From GCA-002722245 sp038154685 (GTDB taxonomy: Bacteria > Bacteroidota > Bacteroidia > Flavobacteriales_C > GCA-002722245): DNA of 19,342 nt. A program made the position numbers and the translations under genes. The notes below the pieces were generated by a model. It was not told where the DNA came from, did not search any database, and was given only the letters and a program-made list of their open reading frames with translations. Within the stretch, counting starts at the first letter, position 1. Every line of letters begins with the position of its first letter. The stretch lies in the NCBI GenBank assembly GCA_038154685.1, contig JAYPYW010000060.1, forward strand, positions 1 through 19,342, written 5' to 3'. Shown here piece after piece: positions 1 through 7,485 of the stretch.

Positions 1-384
1 ACTGGTAAATGATTTATCAAAGTCCTGGCCACCATCAACTAAATTAGTGTAAGTAACCTTAACCGTTATGGTTAGTCTGTTTAATGCTACAGTTTCATTA
101 CCAGTACCCTGAACAGGAGATATTCTGTAATTGGTAATCATACCTTGGAAATGTGCATCTCCAGTACCATCGGTATATTTTAAGTTAGATTCATTAGTGA
201 ATCGTTCTTGCATTGCGTCCTGCATTACAATAGCTAAGTTGGGATTAACCAAAGATGCTGTATTTGTAAAGCTCTCAATACTAAAAGTCTTACCAGGGAT
301 TTCACCACCTCGGAAGGAGTAACTGGGAAGACCTGCGCATCCAAAAAGTAAAATAGATGATAATATGATTAAGAAGTTACGCAT
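1..384 (-). CDS. lptE: LPS-assembly lipoprotein LptE, 3'-truncated by window edge
   Basis: Reading leftwards from the ATG at 384-382, 128 codons stay open to the window edge, so the C-terminus is missing. The product starts with MRNFLIILSSILLFGC, a short lipoprotein signal peptide with lipobox LFGC and lipidated Cys16. The segments PSYSFRGGEIPGKTFSI, FTNTASLVNP and ALNRLTITVKVTYTN match what I know of the Bacteroidota LptE family. LptE is an outer-membrane lipoprotein that plugs and helps assemble the LptD pore delivering lipopolysaccharide to the cell surface. The ATG overlaps the TAA of the upstream sigma-54-type regulator by one base (TAATG), so the two are probably translationally coupled within the miaB operon. 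The family assignment rests on remembered consensus, since no search was run. Confidence 0.85.
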   Translation of the reverse strand, partial: MRNFLIILSSILLFGCAGLPSYSFRGGEIPGKTFSIESFTNTASLVNPNLAIVMQDAMQERFTNESNLKYTDGTGDAHFQGMITNYRISPVQGTGNETVALNRLTITVKVTYTNLVDGGQDFDKSFTS

Positions 385-1658
385 TATTGAATATCATATT
401 CTTTAATTTTTCTGTAAAGTGTTCGCTCCGAAATTCCTAATTCCTGAGCTGCATTCTTTCTTCTTCCTCTGTGTTTTTCAAGCGCTTTAACTATAAACTC
501 TTTTTCACGCTCAGCTAAAGATAAACTTTCCTCAACTACTTCATGACTCTCATGAAATTCTTCTTGAGGTTGCTGAGTTGGTTGTGCATCAAAAGATGTT
601 CCAACATGAACTGGATAAGCTGAGAAATCTTGTGTTGGAGCTACATCAGAATCTAAATGTAATTGCTGATAAGCTCTTTCCGTATCTCCAACATTTCCTC
701 TGTTTCTAACCAATTCAGCCACAACTCCTTTTAAATCTCCAAGCTCTCTTTTCATATCGAAAAGTGCCTTGTACAATAATTCACGCTCTCTTTTCCATTC
801 GGAACTTTGAACCGGGTCATTATTGTCAGACTCATCTCGTGAGCCTACAATTACAGGAAGGTTAGAAGAGGTTGCTTCAGGAAGATATTTTAACAGTTGG
901 TTACGCGTTACCATTCTGTTTTCCTCAATGACTGCAATTTGTTCAGCTATGTTTTTTAACTGACGAATGTTTCCTGGCCATCTGTAATCTTCTAGAATTT
1001 CTCTAGCTTCTTCATCAAGCCTGAGTGGAGGCATTCTATATTTTTCGGCTAAATCAACCGAGAATTTTCTGAATAATAAATATATGTCTTCTTTACGCTC
1101 TCTAAGTGAAGGGACTTTAATCGGAATTGTATTCAAACGGTAATACAAATCTTCTCTAAATTTCCCCTTTTTGATGGCGTTAGGAATATCTAAGTTAGTT
1201 GCTGCAACAACTCTGATATTTGTTTTTTGAACTTTCGAAGAACCAACCTTGATGAATTCACCAGCTTCCAAAACTCTTAATAGTCTGGCCTGGGTACTCA
1301 TCGGTAATTCTCCAACTTCATCTAAAAAGATGGTACCACCGTCAGCAACTTCGAAGTAACCTTTTCGGTTATCAACAGCTCCAGTAAAGGCTCCTTTTTC
1401 ATGACCGAATAATTCCGAATCAATTGTTCCGTCAGGAATTGCTCCACAGTTAACCGCGATAAAATCGTTGTGTTTTCTTGAGCTTTGAGAGTGGATGATT
1501 TTGGCAAAGTTTTCCTTACCAGCTCCACTTTCTCCTGTAATTAAAACTGAAAGATCAGTTGGGGCAACTTGCATGGCAACATCAATAGCATCGTTAAGCA
1601 ACTTTGAGTTACCTATAATTCCAAATCGTTGTTTTATACCAGTAAGTGTTGCGCTCAT
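384..1658 (-). CDS. Sigma-54-dependent AAA+ transcriptional activator (Fis-type HTH, no receiver domain)
   Basis: This 424-residue bacterial enhancer-binding protein would use ATP hydrolysis to remodel sigma-54 RNA polymerase at -24/-12 promoters. Visible in order: AAA+ domain from about residue 12 with Walker A GESGAGKE (42-49), the sigma-54 contact loop GAFTGA (89-94), Walker B FLDE (111-114), sensor I VAATN (about 151-155), FREDLYYRL (167-175) and WPGNIRQL (227-234). A polar, Gln/Ser/Glu-rich linker follows (about 265-390), then a Fis-type helix-turn-helix ending in NAAQELGISERTLYRKIKEY. There is no N-terminal receiver, GAF or PAS domain, because the AAA+ module starts almost at residue 1. 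Control may therefore be by abundance or by a partner protein. It starts one base after the miaB stop and its stop overlaps the lptE start, so it is co-transcribed with both. Targets cannot be read from this window. Confidence 0.93.
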   Translation of the reverse strand: MSATLTGIKQRFGIIGNSKLLNDAIDVAMQVAPTDLSVLITGESGAGKENFAKIIHSQSSRKHNDFIAVNCGAIPDGTIDSELFGHEKGAFTGAVDNRKGYFEVADGGTIFLDEVGELPMSTQARLLRVLEAGEFIKVGSSKVQKTNIRVVAATNLDIPNAIKKGKFREDLYYRLNTIPIKVPSLRERKEDIYLLFRKFSVDLAEKYRMPPLRLDEEAREILEDYRWPGNIRQLKNIAEQIAVIEENRMVTRNQLLKYLPEATSSNLPVIVGSRDESDNNDPVQSSEWKRERELLYKALFDMKRELGDLKGVVAELVRNRGNVGDTERAYQQLHLDSDVAPTQDFSAYPVHVGTSFDAQPTQQPQEEFHESHEVVEESLSLAEREKEFIVKALEKHRGRRKNAAQELGISERTLYRKIKEYDIQ

Positions 1659-1659
1659 T

Positions 1660-3114
1660 TTAATAGTTTACAATCTCTACCGCTTTTCCAATTAAGGTTG
1701 CTGATGTAGATTTTTCAACTTTTACTTTTACGAAATCTCCTATTTTGTAATTTTCTTTTGGGAAGATGATCATCTTGTTCTGACTGTTTCTTCCTCTCAA
1801 GTCGTTTTCATCTCTTTTTGAAACTCCTTCGACTAAAACTTCATAAGTTTTACCAATTTCAGCTTCGTTTAACTCTTTATTAATTTGAGTTTGGATGTCA
1901 ATAATCTCTTTTAATCTGGCTTTTTTCACTTCTTCAGGAACATCATCCTCATATTTCTTTTGAGCCAAAGTCCCAGGACGCTCAGAGTAGAAGAACATGT
2001 AAGCTAATTCATAACGAACTTGCTTCATCAAGCTAACTGTATCAGCATGCTCTTCATCAGTTTCCGAACAGAAACCAGTGATAATATCTGTAGAAATAGC
2101 ACAATCTGGAATTACTTCCTTGATTCTTGCTACTTTCTCATCGTACCACTCGCGAGTGTATGTACGATTCATTTTCTTTAAAATTCTCGTGTTCCCACTT
2201 TGAGCAGGAAGGTGGATGTAGTTACAAATGTTTTTGTAATCTCTAATCGCGAACATTACTTCGTCGATGATATCCTTAGGGTGAGAAGTTGAGAACCTAA
2301 CCCTTAAGTTCGGTGCAATTTCAGCAACCATCACTAAAAGTTTAGCGAAGTCGATAACTTCTTCTCTTGGCGCTTCTTTTAAAGCTCTTCCTCTTAATTC
2401 TGGATTGTCTGACCAACGGTAAGAATCTACATTCTGACCAAGTAACGTTACTTCTCTGTATCCTTTGCTGTATAGGTCTTTACATTCGTTAACGATAGAT
2501 TTCGCATCTCTTGATCTTTCTCTACCTCTAGTGAAAGGAACAACACAGAAAGTACACATGTTGTCACAGCCTCTCATGATTGAAACAAATGCAGTAATTC
2601 CGTTAGAGTTGATTCTTACTGGCTCGATATCATCGTAAGTTTCCTCACGAGATAAAAGAACGTTAACAGCTTTCTGACCATCTTCAACGTCGTCCACTAA
2701 TTCAGGAAGTTTACGATAAGAATCCGGACCAGCAACTAAGTCAACCAGCTTTTCTTCTTCTAATAATTTCCCCTTCAATCTTTCGGCCATGCAACCTAAA
2801 ACTCCAACTTTCACATTTTCCTTTTTGTTTGGATCATGTTTGATGGCGTTTAATTTTTTTCGAACAGTTTCTTCAGCTTTGTCACGAATCGAACAAGTGT
2901 TTAAGAAAATTAAATCGGCCTCATCCATGTTGGTAGTAGTGGAGTACCCCTCGTTACCCAACACAGATGCTACGATCTCAGAATCGGAAAAATTCATCTG
3001 ACAACCGTAACTTTCGATATACAATTTCTTTCCCGACTTCGTTCCGTTATCAGGATTAAGCATTAATGCTTCTCCCTGACGACTTTCTTCTAACATGTCT
3101 TTCTGTTCTCCCAT
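1660..3114 (-). CDS. miaB: tRNA-2-methylthio-N6-dimethylallyladenosine synthase MiaB
   Basis: MiaB is a radical-SAM methylthiotransferase that adds the 2-methylthio group to i6A37 of tRNAs reading UNN codons. The 484-residue product has all three expected modules. The N-terminal methylthiotransferase domain carries cluster-binding Cys38 (ESYGCQMN), Cys74 (NTCSIRDKAEE) and Cys108 (GCMAERLK). The radical-SAM domain has the CxxxCxxC motif in MRGCDNMCTFCVVPFTRGRE (Cys183, 187, 190). A C-terminal TRAM domain covers about 422-484. The intact NSQNKMIIFPKENY-type TRAM segment and overall length support miaB rather than its paralogues rimO or mtaB. The start is at 3114; an internal Met at residue 18 is an alternative, since the first roughly 28 residues are poorly conserved in character. 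It is the first gene of the leftward operon and has a strong promoter just upstream. Confidence 0.96.
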   Translation of the reverse strand: MGEQKDMLEESRQGEALMLNPDNGTKSGKKLYIESYGCQMNFSDSEIVASVLGNEGYSTTTNMDEADLIFLNTCSIRDKAEETVRKKLNAIKHDPNKKENVKVGVLGCMAERLKGKLLEEEKLVDLVAGPDSYRKLPELVDDVEDGQKAVNVLLSREETYDDIEPVRINSNGITAFVSIMRGCDNMCTFCVVPFTRGRERSRDAKSIVNECKDLYSKGYREVTLLGQNVDSYRWSDNPELRGRALKEAPREEVIDFAKLLVMVAEIAPNLRVRFSTSHPKDIIDEVMFAIRDYKNICNYIHLPAQSGNTRILKKMNRTYTREWYDEKVARIKEVIPDCAISTDIITGFCSETDEEHADTVSLMKQVRYELAYMFFYSERPGTLAQKKYEDDVPEEVKKARLKEIIDIQTQINKELNEAEIGKTYEVLVEGVSKRDENDLRGRNSQNKMIIFPKENYKIGDFVKVKVEKSTSATLIGKAVEIVNY

Positions 3115-3131
3115 TTTGAAAAATTGTGAGG

Positions 3132-3162
3132 CAAAGGTACGTTTTTAATGAAGAAATGACAA
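3132..3162 (-). promoter_or_regulatory. Bacteroidota-type promoter for miaB - regulator - lptE
   Basis: On the minus strand, TTG (3162-3160), a 20-base spacer and TACCTTTG (3139-3132) match the Bacteroidota primary-sigma consensus: -33 TTG and -7 TAnnTTTG, spaced by about 19-21 bases. The -7 box matches all six fixed positions. The predicted transcript would begin near 3125-3127, leaving a leader of roughly a dozen bases before the miaB ATG at 3114. No Shine-Dalgarno sequence is visible, which is normal for this phylum. Confidence 0.75.
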
Positions 3163-3183
3163 TATGTCAGATTGTTAAAAATA

Positions 3184-3201
3184 ATTAACCTATAGGTTAA
3201 T
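3184..3201. promoter_or_regulatory. 18-bp perfect palindrome, possible operator
   Basis: ATTAACCTATAGGTTAAT is a perfect 18-bp palindrome between the divergent miaB and topA genes. It lies about 20 bp upstream of the miaB -33 element, where an activator or repressor dimer could sit. It is AT-rich, so chance is possible, but perfect symmetry over 18 bp including a CC/GG core is uncommon. No regulator is known to me for this exact sequence. Confidence 0.35.
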
Positions 3202-3223
3202 ATATAAAGAGGGGTAATCTGAA

Positions 3224-3286
3224 TTGCAAAATCGATTTGGAGGGAATCGATTGAAATGCTTTATTTTGCAAATTCCCAAATTGGGA
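3224..3286. repeat. Cluster of short dyad symmetries upstream of topA
   Basis: Several symmetric elements nest in about 60 bp before topA. AATCGATT occurs twice (3230-3237 and 3245-3252, centres 15 bp apart). TTGCAAAAT at 3224-3232 is inverted as ATTTTGCAA at 3263-3271. TCCCAAATTGGGA at 3274-3286 has 6-bp arms around a single base. The outer inverted pair could draw the region into a stem, or the elements could be binding sites controlling topA, a gene commonly tuned by supercoiling. The function is inferred from position only. Confidence 0.3.
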
Positions 3287-3312
3287 TAAAACTATACTTT
3301 TAGGAAAACGAT

Positions 3313-5661
3313 ATGGCTAAAAACCTAGTAATAGTCGAGTCACCTGCAAAGGCGAAGACGATAGAAAAATACTTAGGAGCAGATTATACAGTAAGATCCA
3401 GTGTTGGACACATTAGAGATCTTGTAAAAAAGGGTCTTGGGGTGGACACCGAAAATAATTTCGAGCCAACTTACGAGATATCTGCCGATAAAAAAGCAGT
3501 TGTAAAAGAATTAAAGGATTTAGCGAAGAAAGCAGAGATTGTATGGCTTGCTACCGATGAGGACCGTGAGGGAGAGGCTATTTCTTGGCACCTTTTGGAG
3601 GCTTTGAAATTAGATGAATCCAAAACAAGAAGGGTTGTTTACAACGAGATTACAAAAGATGCTATTTTAAAAGCGATTAATAATCCAAGAACAATAGATT
3701 TTAATCTGGTTAATGCGCAACAAGCAAGGAGAGTATTAGATAGATTAGTTGGTTTTGAACTTTCACCAGTTTTATGGAGAAAGGTTAAGCCATCACTTTC
3801 GGCAGGTAGAGTTCAATCGGTTACAGTAAGATTAATCGTTGAAAGAGAAAGAGAAATCGAAGCATTTCAACCTGAAAGTTCATTCAGAGTTGTTGGTCAT
3901 TTCGATGTTAAAGGAAATGTGTTTCAAGCAACTTTAGCGAAGAATTTAAAGACAGCTGAAGAAGCACTTGAGTTCTTAAATAAATGCTCTGAATCTGATT
4001 TTTCGGTTGCAAAATTAGAGAAGAAACCAGGTAAGAAAAGTCCAGTTGCACCATTCACAACTTCAACACTTCAACAGGAGGCTGGAAGGAAGTTAGGTTA
4101 TGCTGTTGGGCAAACAATGAGTGTTGCTCAAAGATTATATGAGCAGGGGCTTATTACTTATATGAGAACGGACTCTACAAACTTGTCTGATTTCGCTTTA
4201 AATGGAATCGAAGATGAGGTAGTGAAATCATACGGTTCTGAGTATCATAAAAGAAGAACGTTTAAGACTAAAAATAAAGATGCTCAGGAGGCTCACGAGG
4301 CTATTCGTCCAACCAATTTTGCTATGCACGAAATTGATGGGGAATACCAACAACAAAGATTATATGAATTAATATGGAAACGTGCTGTAGCTTCTCAGAT
4401 GGCTGACGCCCAATTAGAGCGTACAACTGTAACAATTGATGTATCGAAAGCAGAGCAAAATTTAGTTGCAAAAGGTGAGGTTTTGAAGTTTGATGGATTC
4501 TTAAAATTATACTTAGAATCTACCGATGATGAGAATGTTGAGGAAGATGGAATGTTACCAGAGTTGGCAACAGGACAGATGTTGAATTTAACAAACATGA
4601 ACGCTCGTGAGAGATTCACTCATCACCCAGCAAGATATACTGAAGCAAGTTTAGTAAAAGCGCTTGAAGAAAGAGGGATCGGAAGACCTTCTACTTATGC
4701 GCCAACTATCTCTACGGTTCAGAAAAGAAACTATGTAGTTAAAGAAGAGAGGGACGGTAAGGAAAGAACTTACAAGTTTATTACGCTTGAAGGTGGTCAT
4801 GTTAATGCTTTTAACAGAACAGAAATTACTGGAGCTGAGAAGAATAAATTATTCCCTACGGATATAGGAATGTTAGTAAATGACTTCCTAGTTCAGAACT
4901 TTAGTAGAATTGTAGATTACAATTTTACAGCAGAAGTAGAAGCTCAGTTTGACGAAATTGCTTCTGGAGACAAGGAATGGAAGTCGATGATAGATTCATT
5001 CTACCATCCGTTCCATGAAAATGTTGAAGGGACAATTGAAAATGCTGAGAGAGTTACTGGTGAAAGAGAGTTAGGTGTTGATCCAAAATCTGGAGAAAGA
5101 TTGATTGTAAGAATGGGGAAATTTGGACCTATCGCTCAAATCGGTCAGGCAAGCGAAGATGGAACTAAAAAACCTCAATTCGCTAGTTTGAGAAAAGGAC
5201 AAAGTATCCAAACTATCACATTAGAGGACGCTCTTGAGTTATTCAAGTTACCTCGTGAGTTAGGAGAATATGAAGATAAAATGCTGAAAGCGAATATTGG
5301 TCGTTTCGGACCATACGTTCAGCAAGGTTCATTGTTTGCAAGTATTCCTAAGGATGAAGATCCATTGGATATTACTTTCGAAAGAGCTGTTGAATTAATT
5401 GAAGCGAAGAAAAAAGCTGATGCTGAAAAGTTCATCAATTCATTCGAACACGAAGACGGAGAAATCCAAGTCTTAAATGGTCGTTGGGGACCTTACATCA
5501 AACAAGGGAAGAAAAATTACAAGATTCCTAAGGATGTTGAGGCAAAAGATTTAGCTTTAGATGAGGTGATTCATATTATGAAAAACCAACCTAAGAAAGG
5601 AGCTAAAAGAAAACCAGCTGCAAAGAAAAAAACAACAGCAAAGAAAACCGCTAAGAAGTAA
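3313..5661 (+). CDS. topA: DNA topoisomerase I (type IA)
   Basis: TopA relaxes negative supercoils by cutting one strand through a 5'-phosphotyrosine link. The 782-residue protein begins MAKNLVIVESPAKAKTIEKY, the TOPRIM domain with acidic Glu9, and continues with TDEDREGEAI (Asp82, Asp84, Glu86, metal binding). SAGRVQSV (163-170) and the active-site motif ITYMRTDSTN with Tyr283 follow. Instead of the zinc fingers of the E. coli enzyme, the C-terminus has at least three related repeats: GKFGPIAQ, GRFGPYVQQG and GRWGPYIKQG, the last two followed by IPKD and an acidic helix. It ends in a basic tail with 11 Lys in the last 24 residues, probably for non-specific DNA binding. The stop overlaps the next ATG by one base (TAATG), indicating coupling to the arginase-like gene. 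Confidence 0.97.
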   Translation: MAKNLVIVESPAKAKTIEKYLGADYTVRSSVGHIRDLVKKGLGVDTENNFEPTYEISADKKAVVKELKDLAKKAEIVWLATDEDREGEAISWHLLEALKLDESKTRRVVYNEITKDAILKAINNPRTIDFNLVNAQQARRVLDRLVGFELSPVLWRKVKPSLSAGRVQSVTVRLIVEREREIEAFQPESSFRVVGHFDVKGNVFQATLAKNLKTAEEALEFLNKCSESDFSVAKLEKKPGKKSPVAPFTTSTLQQEAGRKLGYAVGQTMSVAQRLYEQGLITYMRTDSTNLSDFALNGIEDEVVKSYGSEYHKRRTFKTKNKDAQEAHEAIRPTNFAMHEIDGEYQQQRLYELIWKRAVASQMADAQLERTTVTIDVSKAEQNLVAKGEVLKFDGFLKLYLESTDDENVEEDGMLPELATGQMLNLTNMNARERFTHHPARYTEASLVKALEERGIGRPSTYAPTISTVQKRNYVVKEERDGKERTYKFITLEGGHVNAFNRTEITGAEKNKLFPTDIGMLVNDFLVQNFSRIVDYNFTAEVEAQFDEIASGDKEWKSMIDSFYHPFHENVEGTIENAERVTGERELGVDPKSGERLIVRMGKFGPIAQIGQASEDGTKKPQFASLRKGQSIQTITLEDALELFKLPRELGEYEDKMLKANIGRFGPYVQQGSLFASIPKDEDPLDITFERAVELIEAKKKADAEKFINSFEHEDGEIQVLNGRWGPYIKQGKKNYKIPKDVEAKDLALDEVIHIMKNQPKKGAKRKPAAKKKTTAKKTAKK

Positions 5662-6811
5662 TGAGCTTAAGCATTTACTTAAATCAACTTGAAGATTCGT
5701 TCACTTCCAAAAAGAACTGGAAGAAGAATACTATAGGAGAAACTATTACACATTATAATGATGAGGTAAAGTTGTTTGATTACGACATTGCGATTATTGG
5801 AGTAATGGAACAAAGAGGTCACGTTGGAAACGACGGTTGTGGATCGGCTCCTGATAGAATTAGAGAACGTTTTTATAGTCTGTTCCACCGTTGGGGTGAA
5901 AAGGCAAATATTCTTGATTTAGGAAATGTACTAGCTGGTAATAGTTATAAAGACACCTATTTCGCATTAACTGCTGTAATTCAAGAGTGTGTTAAAAAAG
6001 AAGTGATTCCTGTAATTATTGGAGGAAGTCACGATTTAACTTATGCTAATTACCAAGCTTACGAAAACTTAGAGCAGGTAGTCAATCTAGTTTGTATTGA
6101 TAGATCAATTGATTTAGGATTGATTGAAAAAGATATTACAGAAGAAAATTTCATCAATAACATTATCATGCACCAACCGAACTTCTTGTTCAACTTTAGT
6201 TCAGTTGGGTACCAATCTTACTTTGTAGATAAAGAGATTGATGCAATGATGGAAAGAATGCATTTCGATGCTTACCGTTTAGGGTTTGTTAGAGATAACA
6301 TTGAAGAAATGGAGCCGATCGTAAGGAATGCTGATATCCTAAGTTTTGATGTAAATGCAATCAAAGGATCAGAATTTTCAGGATATGCTAAACCGAATNN
6401 NNNNNNNNGATTTGTAGGATTTCTCGTTACGCTGGTTTATCAGATAAATTGTCTTCTTTTGGATTATATAATTACAATCCTGTTCATGATTCTACCGGAA
6501 ATGGAGCAATGTTGTTGGCTCAAATGGTTTGGTATTTCATTGAAGGATTCCGCGAAAGAAAAGGAGATTACCCTGTTGCAAGTAAATCAGCTTATTTAAA
6601 GTACCATGTTGCAATGGAGGAAGAAGATCATGAGTTGATTTTCTATAAAAGTGATTCAGGAAGATGGTGGATGGAAGTTCCTCATCCGTCAGATCTAAAT
6701 AGTCGATTTGTTCGCCACCAAATGGTACCTTGTAGCTATGCCGATTATGAAAGAGCATTAGCAGGTGAAGTGCCAGATAGATGGTACCAGACTTTCCAAA
6801 AACTAGGTTAA
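5661..6811 (+). CDS. Arginase/formimidoylglutamase-like protein (interrupted by assembly gap)
   Basis: This is one gene split by ten Ns at 6399-6408. Residues 1-246 are read from 5661. The remainder resumes in another frame at 6410 (ICRISRYAGLSDKLSS...) and ends at 6811. The fold belongs to the ureohydrolase (arginase/agmatinase/formimidoylglutamase) superfamily: GGSHDLTYAN (121-130) is the first metal-ligand loop and LSFDVNAIKG (227-236) corresponds to the SFDxD loop. Two of six canonical Mn ligands are changed. The DAHxD motif reads DRSID (147-151), with Ser149 in place of His, and SFDxD reads SFDVN, with Asn232 in place of Asp. Bacteroidota homologues are usually annotated as formimidoylglutamase (histidine degradation), but no hut genes are nearby and the ligand changes make hydrolase activity doubtful. 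It sits between topA and a DUF3109 gene with almost no spacing, so it is probably in one operon. Family is confident, function is not. Confidence 0.8.
6399..6408. other. Assembly gap (10 Ns) inside arginase-like gene
   Basis: Ten Ns are a placeholder, not a measured length. The frame before the gap (codon 246, AKPN) and the frame after it (ICRISRYAG) agree only if the true missing length is 2 modulo 3, so the apparent frameshift is an artefact. Remembered family consensus has a segment like NG-[FL]-YGEE before this region, which would need 17 missing bases. Confidence 0.9.
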
Positions 6812-6814
6812 CCC

Positions 6815-7378
6815 ATGCAAGGAATCAAGGATACATTAATTTCCGATGATTTATATGAGCGTCAGTTTGTTTGTGATTTAAACGCATGCAAAGGAGCTTG
6901 TTGTATTGAAGGAGATAGTGGAGCCCCTTTGGATGAAGAAGAGTGTTCCAAGCTTGATGATGTTTACGAACATGTTAAACCTTATATGCGTCCAGAAGGA
7001 ATAGCTGAGGTTGAAAAAAACGGGACCTATGTAATGGATGTTGACGGAGACTTAGTAACTCCATTAGTGAACAACCGCGAATGCGCTTATGTTTATTTCG
7101 CTGAAGACGGTGGAACAAGATGTGCCATCGAAGCTGCCCACCGAGACGGGAAAATCGATTGGAAAAAACCTATTTCCTGTGAGCTTTTCCCAGTACGAAT
7201 CAAAGAATATCCAACCTTCACCGCAGTAAATGTTCAGTTTTTAGATATCTGTAGCTGTGCCTGTGATTTAGGTAAAAAGTTGGAGATTCCAGTCTATAAA
7301 TTCCTAAAAGAACCCCTTATCAAAAAGTTCGGCCCTGAATGGTACGAACAAATGGAGAAGATTGGGGAATCAGAGTGA
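6815..7378 (+). CDS. DUF3109 family cysteine-rich protein
   Basis: This 187-residue soluble protein of unknown function has eleven cysteines. Their spacing fits the DUF3109 family, which resembles zinc/iron-chelating YkgJ-type domains. Cys20, 25, 29 and 30 form the VCDLNACKGACC motif. Cys90 lies in NRECAYVY, Cys103 in TRCAIE, Cys122 in ISCELFPVRI, and Cys146, 148 and 150 in ICSCAC near the end. Such a set could hold an iron-sulphur cluster or another metal site, but that is inference. There is no signal peptide or membrane segment. The ATG follows the arginase-like stop by three bases, so they are probably co-translated. The product ends with a TGA at 7376-7378. It is the last gene before the switch to polysaccharide genes. 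Confidence 0.85.
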   Translation: MQGIKDTLISDDLYERQFVCDLNACKGACCIEGDSGAPLDEEECSKLDDVYEHVKPYMRPEGIAEVEKNGTYVMDVDGDLVTPLVNNRECAYVYFAEDGGTRCAIEAAHRDGKIDWKKPISCELFPVRIKEYPTFTAVNVQFLDICSCACDLGKKLEIPVYKFLKEPLIKKFGPEWYEQMEKIGESE

Positions 7379-7485
7379 TTTTCTTTTTAAAAGAAATGAG
7401 GTAGCCACGTCGTACCTATCCCATTTTATTAGAAATAATTGAACTCAAAAAGGTCTAACAATTAATGCTTAGTTTAGCACTTTAA
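7379..7485. other. Junction between housekeeping operon and polysaccharide cluster
   Basis: This 107-bp spacer begins with an AT-only-type dyad, TTTCTTTT-T-AAAAGAAA (7380-7396), starting two bases after the DUF3109 stop. It could act as a weak bidirectional terminator, but it has only one G-C pair per arm. I found no TAnnTTTG box with a properly spaced TTG, so whether the polysaccharide genes have their own promoter here is unclear. Confidence 0.35.

Noticed and set aside
131..322. Plus-strand 63-residue open frame
   Set aside because: It lies opposite the clear lptE lipoprotein frame and its translation has no recognisable protein character.
3295..3302. TACTTTTA as a -7 promoter box for topA
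   Set aside because: It misses the final G, has no TTG at proper spacing (the nearest good TTTG is 26 bases upstream), and would start transcription only a few bases before the ATG.
6449..6811. Independent 120-residue gene starting with TTG
   Set aside because: It is the C-terminal part of the arginase-like protein. The family sequence continues upstream of the TTG to the N run, so it is not a separate gene.
7380..7396. Strong intrinsic terminator after the DUF3109 gene
   Set aside because: The dyad is nearly all A/T with a one-base centre and has no U tract following a GC-rich stem, so termination strength cannot be claimed.
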